Shown here one piece after another: positions 51,655 to 59,149 of a stretch of 64,000 nucleotides of DNA. The DNA is from Clostridia bacterium. GTDB taxonomy: Bacteria > Bacillota > Clostridia > TANB77 > CAG-508. The stretch's first letter is position 1. Every line of letters starts with the position of its first letter. The notes under the pieces were generated by a model. It was not told the origin of the DNA. It did not search any database and saw only the letters and a list, made by a program, of their open reading frames with translations. The position numbers were made by a program, and so were the translations under genes. The stretch spans positions 248,001-312,000 of the forward strand of contig JAFWHH010000012.1 of NCBI GenBank assembly GCA_017512025.1, read 5' to 3'.

Positions 51655-51926
51655 TTTGACAAGATCAAAGAGATGGTTGTTGATAGTAGAAACAGAGTTT
51701 ATACAGCTGTTAATACGGAAATGCTTAGCTTATATTGGAATATAGGAAAAGCAATTATGGAAATTCAACGAGGTGATGAGAGAGCTTCATATGGTAAAAT
51801 GTACTTGAAAAACTATCACAGAAGCTAACTGCTGAATTAGGTAAAGGATTTTCATCAAGAAACTTAAGGACAATGAGGGAGTTTTATTGTACATACCCAA
51901 CTTTGAAGGAAGAGCTTAATACATAA
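51655..51926 (+). pseudogene. Frameshifted, truncated DUF1016 (YhcG-type) N-terminal domain
   Basis: Frame 1 encodes VYTAVNTEMLSLYWNIGKAI and MEIQRGDERASYGK, then stops; in the +1 frame the sequence continues VLEKLSQKLTAELGKGFSSR and NLRTMREFYCTYP. Together they make the DUF1016 N-terminal domain (YWxIGKxI, then GFSxxNLxxMRxFY). A frameshift lies near 51797-51805 and the C-terminal nuclease-like half is missing. No convincing start or ribosome-binding site. A dead gene. Confidence 0.8.
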
Positions 51927-51929
51927 TAA

Positions 51930-51978
51930 AGACACCACCCCCGAATGCATTGTTATATGCAAACGGGGGTGGTGCTGT
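51930..51978. terminator. GC-rich bidirectional terminator
   Basis: GACACCACCCCCG (51931-51943) pairs with CGGGGGTGGTGC-TGTC (51964-51979). Confidence 0.7.
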
Positions 51979-52418
51979 CAGTTGTCAATATAGAATGATT
52001 CTTCTTTCTTGTCTTCTTTGGCACCGAACTTCAGGACCGGTTTCCTAGATGCAGTATTTGTCGGATCAATGTCAAACTTAATCCTGTATCCGGGATACCT
52101 GGCAAGCATTTCCTTCAGGCTCTGACTTGCATAGCCTTCACGGCGATATCTCTCATCTATAAAGACGGAAAATTCAACTTCTTGCTTGCCATTGACAATT
52201 CCATGTTTGTCAGCGACAAATAAGCCGATGAAAGGGTGTGAAGAATCCGTAATTACGAACGCTTCTGCGCTTGGGGTTTCCAATAATTTGTTAATGGCCT
52301 TCTTTGCATCTTCTTCGCAATCACAATAAAATCCTCGTAAATACCGATAGACTTTCTCGTCCCATGCAGATCTGAAGAATGCTGCTGAATCATTTCTAGT
52401 TAAGGGTTTTAACATCAT
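51978..52418 (-). CDS. GNAT acetyltransferase in a GC-richer cassette (146 aa)
   Basis: A GNAT-family N-acetyltransferase: VEFSVFIDERYRREGYASQSLKEML (about residues 81-105) is the acetyl-CoA binding beta4/alpha3 region with RREGYA in the Q/RxxGxA position; IDPTNTASRKPVLKFG is the terminal 'N..S..v..k.GF'-type region. 146 residues. The N-terminus resembles the RimJ/L-like RNDSAAFF...EKVYRYL pattern. ATG 52418 has AAGG upstream. GC-rich relative to the flanking genes; own promoter (-35 TTTACA 52481-52476, -10 TATAAT 52458-52453, 17 bp). One of the few cassettes with a recognisable fold. Confidence 0.75.
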   Translation of the reverse strand: MMLKPLTRNDSAAFFRSAWDEKVYRYLRGFYCDCEEDAKKAINKLLETPSAEAFVITDSSHPFIGLFVADKHGIVNGKQEVEFSVFIDERYRREGYASQSLKEMLARYPGYRIKFDIDPTNTASRKPVLKFGAKEDKKEESFYIDN

Positions 52419-52452
52419 TGTATAACCTTCTTTCTACAGTATTGACCCTTAT

Positions 52453-52481
52453 ATTATACCATATTTTAAATATTATGTAAA
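52453..52481 (-). promoter_or_regulatory. Cassette promoter
   Basis: -35 TTTACA at 52481-52476, 17 bp spacer, TGG-TATAAT at 52458-52453, for the minus-strand GNAT gene. Confidence 0.65.
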
Positions 52482-52569
52482 ACGAAGGATTGATTATATG
52501 ATGGTAAAAGTCTTTTATTTTTAATTGAATTTGTATATAATTAAACAAAATAATGATAGGAGAAAACTT

Positions 52570-52908
52570 ATGAATTTTGATATAAAAAAGGTTAAGATTT
52601 TTGTTACGGTTCCAAAGGAGAATTTAGAAGATGTAAGAGCTGCAATGTGTAATGCAGGAGCAGGTATTATTGGTAATTACTCACATTGTACATGCTCAGC
52701 GAAAGTAGTCGGAACATTTATTCCAAACGACAATGCTAATCCATATATTGGAGAGCAAAACAAATTGGAATATGTTGAAGAAGAAAAGCTAGAAGTAATA
52801 TGTGACATAGAGCATGTAAAGAGCGTTATTAATGAATTAAGAAAAGCTCATCCATATGAGGAACCAGCAATCGATATTGTTCCATTACTAGATGAAGCTG
52901 ATTTTTAA
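52570..52908 (+). CDS. NIF3/CutA-like protein (112 aa)
   Basis: Resembles the stand-alone YqfO-type NIF3 insertion domain: FVTVPKENLEDVRAAMCNAGAGIIGNYSHCTCS at the start and AHPYEEPAIDIVPLLD at the end are the diagnostic GNY..CSF/HPYEEPAxD motifs. The fold is CutA/PII-like and forms trimers; function unproven, possibly metal or small-molecule binding. ATG 52570 follows AGGAG; an earlier ATG at 52525 lacks a ribosome-binding site. It is 12 bases before the APH-like gene, so these two form an operon. Confidence 0.85.
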   Translation: MNFDIKKVKIFVTVPKENLEDVRAAMCNAGAGIIGNYSHCTCSAKVVGTFIPNDNANPYIGEQNKLEYVEEEKLEVICDIEHVKSVINELRKAHPYEEPAIDIVPLLDEADF

Positions 52909-52920
52909 AAGGAGGTTAAA

Positions 52921-53547
52921 ATGTTTCCAGAAAAGATTAATGAAATTGTAAAGGATATAGAGTATAAAAAAGATAGTGTTGGTCGTAGTGAAGACGAAGT
53001 ATATATCTTTGAAGATAAGTATATCTTGAAGGTTTCAAAAGATAAAAACAGATTATTAGACGAAAAAGAGCGAATAGATTTCCTTGGTAAATGCAATATT
53101 CCAAGTAGTAAAAGCATTTGTTATGTAGAAGATGATGAGAAATGTTATTACTTAAGAACCTGTATTAATGGTTATAGCTTGATAGATAAAAAGATTAAGG
53201 AGGATCCAGATCTTTTAATTGATATATTGGTGAATGTAATTAATATACTAAGAAGTATAGATAAATATGATTGTCCATTTAAGTCTAAAGATAATATCGG
53301 TAAAGATTTTGTTCATGGAGATTTATGCTTGCCCAATATATATGTAGATGAGGATTATAACTTTGCAGGATTTATTGATTTGGATAATTCTGGACTAGGG
53401 GATAGATGGTATGATTATTCATGGCTTCTATGGAGTCTAGAATACAATTTAAAGACAGATAAATATAATAGGGTATTATTAGATAGGTTAGGTCTTAAAT
53501 TTGATTCTGAGAAGTATGATGAGTATATACCAGAAGATAAAAGATAA
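52921..53547 (+). CDS. Aminoglycoside phosphotransferase-like kinase, short form (208 aa)
   Basis: A small APH(3')/choline-kinase-fold protein. The catalytic loop is FVHGDLCLPNIYVDE (HGDxxxxN, about residues 130-144) and the metal site GFIDLDNSGLGDRWYDYSWLL. The N-terminal lobe has KYILKVSK with the ATP-binding lysine. It is ~50 residues shorter than usual APH(3') enzymes: the segment between the hinge and the catalytic loop is compressed. Resistance cannot be claimed; many such proteins phosphorylate other metabolites. In an operon with the NIF3/CutA-like gene. ATG 52921 follows AGGAGG. Confidence 0.8.
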   Translation: MFPEKINEIVKDIEYKKDSVGRSEDEVYIFEDKYILKVSKDKNRLLDEKERIDFLGKCNIPSSKSICYVEDDEKCYYLRTCINGYSLIDKKIKEDPDLLIDILVNVINILRSIDKYDCPFKSKDNIGKDFVHGDLCLPNIYVDEDYNFAGFIDLDNSGLGDRWYDYSWLLWSLEYNLKTDKYNRVLLDRLGLKFDSEKYDEYIPEDKR

Positions 53548-53583
53548 TTTGTTATAATGAAATAAAAAAATGGAGGAAGATAA

Positions 53584-54387
53584 ATGGCATCAATAGAGGG
53601 GAAAACAGTAAGACAATCTTTTTATGAAACAACAGATAAAGAAATGCGAGACAAGTATGATTTAATGTATATTAACAGAGCGGGAGATCGTTTTCTAGAT
53701 GCAAATAAACTATATACAGATTTAAATACTAATATTGGGGAAAGAATAGAAGCGATTGGTTTAGATAAGAGAGATTTACCTAAACCATCGGTATCAGCGT
53801 ATAATAAGATTATAGAAATATATAGAGAGTATAAAAACGTTGGTTTATCTATTGCTGCTTCACCATTAATTGACCCATTAATTAAACATCTTACAGAAAA
53901 AATGACAGAGTCTCAAGATTTAATAGAAGATTTTAGTAATTATGTTAGTAGCGTATTTCAAAAGAAATGCAGTCAGCTTTTTCCTCAGCCAAAAAAATCT
54001 GCCCTAAAGAGATTTTTCTCAAGAATAAAATCTTTTTTTGCAAGTATGAATGCAGATTCATCTCCAATGTATTCACAAGAAGATATAGCTATACTTGAAG
54101 GAAAATTGGATGCATATGAAAGTAAAGATAGAGAAATACAAAGATATTGTATTGATAGAGACTTAATACCATATATAACAGAGAAAATCTCACAATATGA
54201 GAATGTTAACGATGCTGTTGAGATGGTTAATGAAATAGAAGAAGAACTGATGGCTTTAGGATATAAAGATTGTATACCGAATATGAAAGAGACGATTAGA
54301 AATGCTTTTTCAAGTAGATTATCAGAGCAGGACAGAAGCGATAAAAAAACTAAAATAGATGTATCTGATGACACTGAAGATAGATAA
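53584..54387 (+). CDS. Unknown protein, paralogue of the gene at 1583 (267 aa)
   Basis: Homologous to the protein at 1583-2500 across most of its length: LPKPSVSAYNKIIEIYREY, the central LKRFFSRIKSFFASM segment, the CIDRDLIPYI motif and a MALGYKDCIP segment (the other has TALGYGEYVP). No signal peptide or transmembrane helix; the FF/RIK segment could bind membranes or nucleic acid. ATG 53584 follows GGAGGA. Single gene, 36 bases after the APH-like gene, so read-through is possible. Two paralogues 50 kb apart in one genome suggest a lineage-specific family. Confidence 0.7.
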   Translation: MASIEGKTVRQSFYETTDKEMRDKYDLMYINRAGDRFLDANKLYTDLNTNIGERIEAIGLDKRDLPKPSVSAYNKIIEIYREYKNVGLSIAASPLIDPLIKHLTEKMTESQDLIEDFSNYVSSVFQKKCSQLFPQPKKSALKRFFSRIKSFFASMNADSSPMYSQEDIAILEGKLDAYESKDREIQRYCIDRDLIPYITEKISQYENVNDAVEMVNEIEEELMALGYKDCIPNMKETIRNAFSSRLSEQDRSDKKTKIDVSDDTEDR

Positions 54388-54405
54388 TAACGAATATTTA
54401 ATGCA

Positions 54406-54548
54406 TTGACGTTAACATAAATCCATGATATAATCACGTATGTATTTGCTTTGGCAAATATTCTATATATAAGGCGTCAGTGCATTTTTTATATTTTGTT
54501 ATTGCAAGCACTGACTAGGACTTGTAGTGATGCGAAAGCATTTCTACA
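54406..54548 (+). promoter_or_regulatory. Cassette promoter and structured leader
   Basis: TTGACG (54406-54411), 17 bp, TGA-TATAAT (54429-54434). Leader hairpins are GTCAGTGC (54476-54483) with GCACTGAC (54508-54515), and TGTAG...GATGC-GAAA-GCAT...CTACA (54523-54548). Confidence 0.65.
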
Positions 54549-54576
54549 CAACCATATTGTGAGGGAGGTTACTCTC

Positions 54577-55200
54577 ATGATTAAAAAAGTTTTCTTTTCA
54601 CTTGCTACGGTTTGTTTCATCATTTGTATCGCATATGCTCTTAGGGTATACGAATTGCATTCTACAGCACCACTTACTATTATTCAGGTGTCTGGAATTG
54701 CAGGCCTTATGCTTACTGCTGGACTTTTTGTTATTAAAGCAGTTAGCTTAGCCGATGAAAAAAACTACGGCAATATGGCAGTCTTTCTTATGTTGTCAGG
54801 TTCAATGCTGCTGTTTATGTACTTTTTGGCTTTTGGAGCTATGTACGCCAATCAGGGGATTAAGATGTCGTGGATAGATGCATGCGTTATTGGATTCTTG
54901 GTATGTTGTTCTACAATTTTTGTTATTGTTGGCTTGATTTTAAGAGTAATTAAGAATGAACAAAACGAAATGCAAAAAATCCTTGATCATTTTCATGGTA
55001 TGGAGAGCATATTTATGAATTTGCAGAATGATTTTGAGCATAACAAGGATCAGCGTGGTGACTATGTGCTCGCATATTTTAAGTTCATTGATATGGTGCG
55101 CAAATACCAAAATGAAGAGCACCTTAATGCATCCAAGCTTAAGGTGGCTCACATGTTTGAGCTTACTCAAGAATGGGAAAGACAGATTCGAGAGATGTGA
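54577..55200 (+). CDS. Four-helix membrane protein with C-terminal coiled coil (207 aa)
   Basis: A 207-residue protein with four transmembrane segments (residues ~5-24, ~32-54, ~62-85 and ~93-118) followed by a long, charged, probably helical cytoplasmic tail (from about 120) that ends in ELTQEWERQIREM. No family recognised. ATG 54577, behind GGGAGGTT (54563-54570), is preferred to an upstream ATG at 54451 that lies in the leader hairpins. GC-richer than its neighbours; own promoter, structured leader and terminator. Confidence 0.65.
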   Translation: MIKKVFFSLATVCFIICIAYALRVYELHSTAPLTIIQVSGIAGLMLTAGLFVIKAVSLADEKNYGNMAVFLMLSGSMLLFMYFLAFGAMYANQGIKMSWIDACVIGFLVCCSTIFVIVGLILRVIKNEQNEMQKILDHFHGMESIFMNLQNDFEHNKDQRGDYVLAYFKFIDMVRKYQNEEHLNASKLKVAHMFELTQEWERQIREM

Positions 55201-55212
55201 TAAGAAAAGAAA

Positions 55213-55250
55213 AAAGAAGCAGAGTATCGGAAACGGTGCTCTGCTTTTTT
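55213..55250 (+). terminator. Intrinsic terminator
   Basis: AAGCAGAG (55217-55224) pairs with CTCTGCTT (55239-55246), followed by a T run. Confidence 0.8.
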
Positions 55251-55258
55251 ATATAGAA

Positions 55259-55290
55259 AAATCACCCTTAAGTTATAAGGATGATTTTTA
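55259..55290 (-). terminator. Terminator of the 61-aa membrane protein gene
   Basis: Minus-strand stem AATCATCCTT/AAGGGTGATT followed by T run. Confidence 0.7.
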
Positions 55291-55296
55291 AGAGAT

Positions 55297-55482
55297 CTAC
55301 TCCTTGAAAAACAAATGATAGATAATTGCTACTATAGCCGAAACAAAGATTATGCTGATAATCCGGTATCTGTGGTCGGTCTGGTTTTTATCCCAGCCTT
55401 TATCTGTATATTCTTTAAACCACAAATCAACGGCAGCAATTGCAAGTACGACTATAAGAGCAATACCATAGAAATACTTCAT
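55297..55482 (-). CDS. Small two-helix membrane protein, orphan (61 aa)
   Basis: A 61-residue protein with two hydrophobic segments (YFYGIALIVVLAIAAVDLWF and IISIIFVSAIVAIIYHLFF) joined by a charged loop (KEYTDKGWDKNQTDHRYR). ATG 55482 follows CGGAGGTACC. Own promoter (-35 TTGACT 55566-55561, 17 bp, TGA-TAAAAT 55543-55538) and terminator. GC-richer cassette. Function unknown; two short helices with a charged loop could be a membrane-anchored regulator or toxin-like peptide. Confidence 0.65.
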   Translation of the reverse strand: MKYFYGIALIVVLAIAAVDLWFKEYTDKGWDKNQTDHRYRIISIIFVSAIVAIIYHLFFKE

Positions 55483-55517
55483 GTGGTACCTCCGTTCAAT
55501 TGTCTACAACTTTGCGA

Positions 55518-55566
55518 TGCGATCACCGCATGGAGGTATTTTATCATAATTAACCGCTATAGTCAA
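55518..55566 (-). promoter_or_regulatory. Cassette promoter and leader hairpin
   Basis: TTGACT (55566-55561), 17 bp, TAAAAT (55543-55538); a short ATGCG/CGCAT hairpin follows near 55518-55532. Confidence 0.6.
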
Positions 55567-55582
55567 CATAATATAAACAGGC

Positions 55583-55632
55583 ATAAAAAGTAGCAGACCC
55601 GAATTCCCAAAGAGGAAATACGAGCCTGCTTG
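55583..55632 (-). terminator. Terminator of the 61-aa basic protein gene
   Basis: Minus-strand AGCAGGCTCG...CGGGTCTGCT stem, then ACTTTTTA. Confidence 0.65.
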
Positions 55633-55635
55633 GCA

Positions 55636-55821
55636 TCACTTTTTCTTGCAGCCGGGGCTGCGTTCAACGACTTTGTAGCCATTGCCGCTCTTGACGATTT
55701 CTTGTGTCCAACCATGAGCCCCAGAAAGAGCGTTGGAAACACGAATCTCTGCAACTCTCTGCTCAGCCTCACGACGAGTGAGGGGAGCACCGTTGAATCC
55801 GCTGTGTACATGTTCTGCCAT
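55636..55821 (-). CDS. GC-richer orphan basic protein (61 aa)
   Basis: A 61-residue, soluble, basic protein (MAEHVHSGFNGAPLTRREAE at the start; KVVERSPGCKKK at the end), predicted helix-strand. No family recognised. ATG 55821 follows AGGAGGA, which can be hidden by CCTCCT in its leader (55871-55866). Own promoter (TTGCAG 55958-55953, 17 bp, TGG-TATAAT 55935-55930) and terminator. Confidence 0.6.
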   Translation of the reverse strand: MAEHVHSGFNGAPLTRREAEQRVAEIRVSNALSGAHGWTQEIVKSGNGYKVVERSPGCKKK

Positions 55822-55830
55822 TTTGAGTAT

Positions 55831-55958
55831 CCTCCTAAAAAAATAGATTTTTTGAACTATTATCCAGGAGGCTTACGTCTCCCGAATAAATCATTCTGGG
55901 AGACATAAACAAAGATGTCTCTAAGGGTTATTATACCATAATTTTATGTCTACTGCAA
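55831..55958 (-). promoter_or_regulatory. Cassette promoter and RBS-masking leader
   Basis: TTGCAG (55958-55953), 17 bp, TATAAT (55935-55930). On the minus strand a GTCTCCC/GGGAGAC hairpin (55904-55877) is followed by CCTCCT (55871-55866), complementary to the ribosome-binding site AGGAGG (55836-55831). Confidence 0.65.
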
Positions 55959-56018
55959 ATAAAGTGTATTGATATAAGCCATAAATAATGGTAAAATACT
56001 ATTGAATTGGAGGAGATT

Positions 56019-56813
56019 ATGGATAATAAAATGACCGCTTCTAACTGCCTAAATATGCAATATGAACTACTAAAAGACATGTATTTTGATAACAAAACAG
56101 AAAATGAGAATTATATTCTTGGTACATCGGATGTAATAGATGATTATTTTTGGAACATAGCATATCTAAAGACAGAATTTAATAAAGAAATGTTAGATAA
56201 TTTGGAGAGCATATTTAAAAGTATAAATAGAAATCCAAGTATATACATAAGTAAATCAGATATAGCCTTTGAGAGCAATAAGAATCTTCTTATAGACAAC
56301 AAATATGTATTAAACGATAAAGATGTTTATATGGAATTAAAAAATCCAAATAAAAGCAATATAAGTCTAAATATTAAAGTTGTAGAAAATGAAGAAGAGT
56401 ATAACGACTATATGAAAGTAATTGCTTCTGCATATAATGATAATATAGAAAATCCAGAAGAAAATGTATATGCTGATGCAATAACAGATTGTTACTATAA
56501 AGCAATAAAGAAATCAATTAATGATGGTATACACTATCATATAATTGCATATGACAATAATGTTCCAGTAAGTGTAGCAACACTTAGCTACAAAGATAAA
56601 ATTGGTGGAATAAACAATGTTGGAACGGCACAAGGATACTGGAACAAAGGATATGGAAAACAAGTAATAACATATGTAATAAATAAATTCGAAGAGCTTG
56701 GCGGAGGAATACTAACACTTTCTACTGAGTATCAAAGTAAGAATCAACAATTCTATGAAAAATTAGGATTTGAAGAAATGTATGTTATGGAACAATATAT
56801 GAAGGAGATCTAA
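56019..56813 (+). CDS. GNAT-family acetyltransferase (264 aa)
   Basis: A GNAT acetyltransferase with a long N-terminal extension. The C-terminal catalytic domain (about residues 125-264) shows GGINNVGTAQGYWNKGYGKQV (with the QGYWNKGYG acetyl-CoA loop) and YEKLGFEEMYV at the end. The first ~115 residues are a second, degenerate GNAT-like or substrate-binding half. ATG 56019 follows GGAGGA; TTG 56007 is not used. It is 2 bases before the Nudix gene, so the two are coupled. Confidence 0.82.
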   Translation: MDNKMTASNCLNMQYELLKDMYFDNKTENENYILGTSDVIDDYFWNIAYLKTEFNKEMLDNLESIFKSINRNPSIYISKSDIAFESNKNLLIDNKYVLNDKDVYMELKNPNKSNISLNIKVVENEEEYNDYMKVIASAYNDNIENPEENVYADAITDCYYKAIKKSINDGIHYHIIAYDNNVPVSVATLSYKDKIGGINNVGTAQGYWNKGYGKQVITYVINKFEELGGGILTLSTEYQSKNQQFYEKLGFEEMYVMEQYMKEI

Positions 56814-56815
56814 TT

Positions 56816-57250
56816 ATGGAAAGATTTAAAGTATGTATAGCAGTACATCTTATGCTTATAAGAGATGGAAAGATATTACTACAAAGACGTAATAACCCAA
56901 ACAAACATGCATATCTAAAGCTTGGTATGCCAGCAGGTCATCTTGAGCCAGGAGAAAATGTTAATCAGGCAATAGAAAGAGAAATAAAAGAAGAGCTTGA
57001 TATAACTCTTACTGACTATGAATTAGTACAAGTAATGAATCTAAATGGTGATACAGATGTATATGATGCATATTTTTATATATGCAATGCTTATGATGGT
57101 GAAATAAAAAATAATGAAGCTGATAATGCTAAAACACTAGAATGGCATGATATAGATAAACCAATTGATGACTTAATGGAATATGAACAATATGCTTTAA
57201 ATAAGTATCTTGAGAATAAGAATAATCATTTTACTTTATTTGGTTGGTAA
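56816..57250 (+). CDS. Nudix hydrolase (144 aa)
   Basis: Contains a Nudix box, GHLEPGENVNQAIEREIKEE LDI (about residues 42-64): the G, E, REIxEE pattern is complete, except for Leu where the loop often has Gly. Such enzymes cleave nucleoside diphosphate-linked substrates with Mg2+. 144 residues. ATG 56816, two bases after the GNAT stop, with AAGGAGA inside the end of that gene. Encoded as an operon with the acetyltransferase; substrate unknown. Confidence 0.88.
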   Translation: MERFKVCIAVHLMLIRDGKILLQRRNNPNKHAYLKLGMPAGHLEPGENVNQAIEREIKEELDITLTDYELVQVMNLNGDTDVYDAYFYICNAYDGEIKNNEADNAKTLEWHDIDKPIDDLMEYEQYALNKYLENKNNHFTLFGW

Positions 57251-57253
57251 TAC

Positions 57254-57309
57254 TTGAAATACGATATATATGTTGTTATAATGGGTTTGCATTTCAGATT
57301 TCTGAATGC
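57254..57309 (+). promoter_or_regulatory. Cassette promoter and leader hairpin
   Basis: TTGAAA (57254-57259), 17 bp, TGT-TATAAT (57277-57282). GCATTTCAGA (57289-57298) pairs with TCTGAATGC (57301-57309), one bulge. Confidence 0.6.
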
Positions 57310-57397
57310 TTTGAAAAGTGGTTGAATTATATCTGGAGTTCAGACAGATTATAATCAATCACGTATGCTGTCTACTGATCAAATTAGGAGGGATAGT

Positions 57398-57580
57398 ATG
57401 CTTGTGAAAGACTCAGAGAGTCGTGCAGGTGATAACCGTGAGGCACTTAAGAAGCAGGCAGAGCGTTTTGAGGGATTTGATAATTCTGATGGCCGCTCAC
57501 CGATTGACCGCTTCGCACGTGAAATCGCTGCATCGAAAAGACGTCTGGAAGGCTTCTATGGCCGCAAGTATGGTTCGTAA
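57398..57580 (+). CDS. GC-richer orphan protein (60 aa)
   Basis: A 60-residue, highly charged soluble protein. It begins MLVKDSESRAGDNREALKKQ and ends ASKRRLEGFYGRKYGS. No family recognised. ATG 57398 follows TAGGAGGG; an earlier ATG at 57365 lacks a ribosome-binding site. Own promoter, leader hairpin and terminator. GC-rich codons (CGT, CGC, CTG, GCA). Confidence 0.6.
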   Translation: MLVKDSESRAGDNREALKKQAERFEGFDNSDGRSPIDRFAREIAASKRRLEGFYGRKYGS

Positions 57581-57604
57581 TTATGAATACAGAAGATGGT
57601 GTTT

Positions 57605-57642
57605 AGAGAGCCCCTACGTATGTGGGGGCTCTCGTTTTTATT
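57605..57642 (+). terminator. Intrinsic terminator
   Basis: AGAGAGCCCC pairs with GGGGGCTCTC (57605-57634), followed by GTTTTT. Confidence 0.85.
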
Positions 57643-57735
57643 ATTTTTATGGTATAATTAAATAAAGTACAAAAAATATAAAAAAACCAACAAAATATAC
57701 AACTAAATGCATCTAAATATAAAGGAGGAATAACT

Positions 57736-58206
57736 ATGAAAAAGGTATTATTAGTAACAAGTATTTTAGCTATATGTCTTATTACTTTAAGTGGATGTTT
57801 GAATTCCAAATCTTCAAATAAAAAGTATTATGATTATTATTTAATTCATAGTGGTTATATAGGAGAAATGTATCAAAATGAGGATGCAAGCATTATTATT
57901 TCTTCTGAGGATGAACTTAATGAATATATAGATAAATATGGTAAAGAGGCTCTTAAAAGTAAACTTGAAAAATATGATAAAAACTTTTTTAAGAAAAAAT
58001 CTTTAGCATTACATTATATAGAATTATCAAGTGGTTCAATAAAAGTAACTCCTATAGAGCCAACTGTAAATGGTAGTATTGTTGTAATGAATTACAAAGA
58101 GCATTATCCAGAAATCGGAACTTGCGATATGAATGGATATGTATTTGTTGTTGAGGTTGACAAAGGTGTAGAAAAAATTATTAGTAATCCAATGATAGAA
58201 TATTAG
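57736..58206 (+). CDS. Lipoprotein of unknown function (156 aa)
   Basis: A secreted lipoprotein: residues 1-22 are a signal peptide with the lipobox LSGC (Cys21), followed by a Ser/Asn/Lys-rich linker. The rest is a soluble domain with YNEDELNEYID-like helical and LHYIELSSGSIKV strand segments; no family recognised. After export it would be lipid-anchored to the outer face of the membrane. ATG 57736 follows AAAGGAGG. AT-rich host codon use, in contrast to its two neighbouring cassettes. Confidence 0.85.
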   Translation: MKKVLLVTSILAICLITLSGCLNSKSSNKKYYDYYLIHSGYIGEMYQNEDASIIISSEDELNEYIDKYGKEALKSKLEKYDKNFFKKKSLALHYIELSSGSIKVTPIEPTVNGSIVVMNYKEHYPEIGTCDMNGYVFVVEVDKGVEKIISNPMIEY

Positions 58207-58216
58207 TAAATTTTAG

Positions 58217-58283
58217 TTGACATATATATACTAAGATGGTATCTTTAAACTGCGCGGTGCAAAAGGGCACCATGCAGTTTTTT
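58217..58283 (+). promoter_or_regulatory. Cassette promoter followed by a leader terminator hairpin
   Basis: TTGACA (58217-58222), 17 bp, TGG-TATCTT (58240-58245). Then AACTGC (58248-58253) with GCAGTT (58274-58279), inner GGTGC/GCACC, and a T run. The gene at 58321 lies beyond, so the hairpin is either an attenuator or the lipoprotein gene's terminator. Confidence 0.65.
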
Positions 58284-58320
58284 AATCTCATACTGGGTGA
58301 ATACCTGAAAGGAGAAGAAC

Positions 58321-59127
58321 ATGGCAGGCTACGTATTCCACATCATCCACGCTTACGAGATGTATATGTCACTTCTTGAATCTACTCGGGCTAAGATGTC
58401 CGAAGATGCGCTGAAGTACATTATTCTCGGAGCAGTTTCACCGGACCTCGTTGACAAGTACAGATTCGACGAGGAGACAAACAAAAATGTCTGGACAGGA
58501 GACAAGGAAAAGACACACTTCAACATCGAGCATCCGATCTATGGAAAGTCCTATATGATTCCGGATATGCAGAGAATCGAGAATCTTTTCCTGAAGAAAG
58601 ACCCGGCAAGTCTCGGAGTTCTTGCACATCTTCGCTACGACCTTGACCACATTGAGAATATTCTGCTGACATATTTCAAGCCGATTGAAGGAGACATGTA
58701 TGTTAATGTCAAGACTGGTGAGAAGATTAGCGGACTTATGCTTTGGGGCAGATGGGACGAAGACGAGAGCAAAAGAGTGTATGGTCAGCTGTATCAGCTT
58801 TACGATAAGTTTAATGCTGAGATGACCGAGAAATACACCAACAAGATTGCTGCTGTGTATGGAAGGGAGTATCCTGCAACCAAGGATGGATTCCTGAGAT
58901 TCATCAAGTGGCTTCTTGGAAATCCGGTTCCGCTGACTGGCGTTGAAGAAATGGACGAGTATCGTGGACAGAATGTTGATCTCTACACAGAGATTGAAAC
59001 GTACTTCGACAATGATGGTGCTGGCTGCATCATCAATGCAAGACCGGATGAGCTTCTTGAAGTTGTGAAGAGCAGTGCTAAGGCACTTGCTAAGCAGATT
59101 GATGAGCTCTATGCAGATGCGGCATAA
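58321..59127 (+). CDS. Zinc-dependent phospholipase C-fold-like protein in a GC-richer cassette (268 aa)
   Basis: The N-terminal half carries His and Asp residues in the order expected of the zinc-dependent phospholipase C/S1-P1 nuclease-like fold: VFHIIHAYEMY (His7, His10), GAVSPDLVDKYRFD (Asp42), KTHFNIEHP (His66, His71) and LAHLRYDLDHI (His103, Asp107, Asp109, His110). No signal peptide, so it would act in the cytoplasm. The C-terminal half is helical. I infer metal binding; substrate unknown. ATG 58321 follows AAAGGAGAAG. GC-richer than the genes on both sides, own promoter and terminator. Confidence 0.6.
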   Translation: MAGYVFHIIHAYEMYMSLLESTRAKMSEDALKYIILGAVSPDLVDKYRFDEETNKNVWTGDKEKTHFNIEHPIYGKSYMIPDMQRIENLFLKKDPASLGVLAHLRYDLDHIENILLTYFKPIEGDMYVNVKTGEKISGLMLWGRWDEDESKRVYGQLYQLYDKFNAEMTEKYTNKIAAVYGREYPATKDGFLRFIKWLLGNPVPLTGVEEMDEYRGQNVDLYTEIETYFDNDGAGCIINARPDELLEVVKSSAKALAKQIDELYADAA

Positions 59128-59149
59128 TTTGACGTAAATGAATACCATG

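Noticed and set aside
52921..53547. Aminoglycoside resistance gene
   Set aside because: The fold is APH-like but shortened; a resistance phenotype cannot be inferred from the fold alone.
58438..59148. 236-codon minus-strand frame opposite the PLC-like gene
   Set aside because: Antisense shadow of a GC-richer gene; no start signals.
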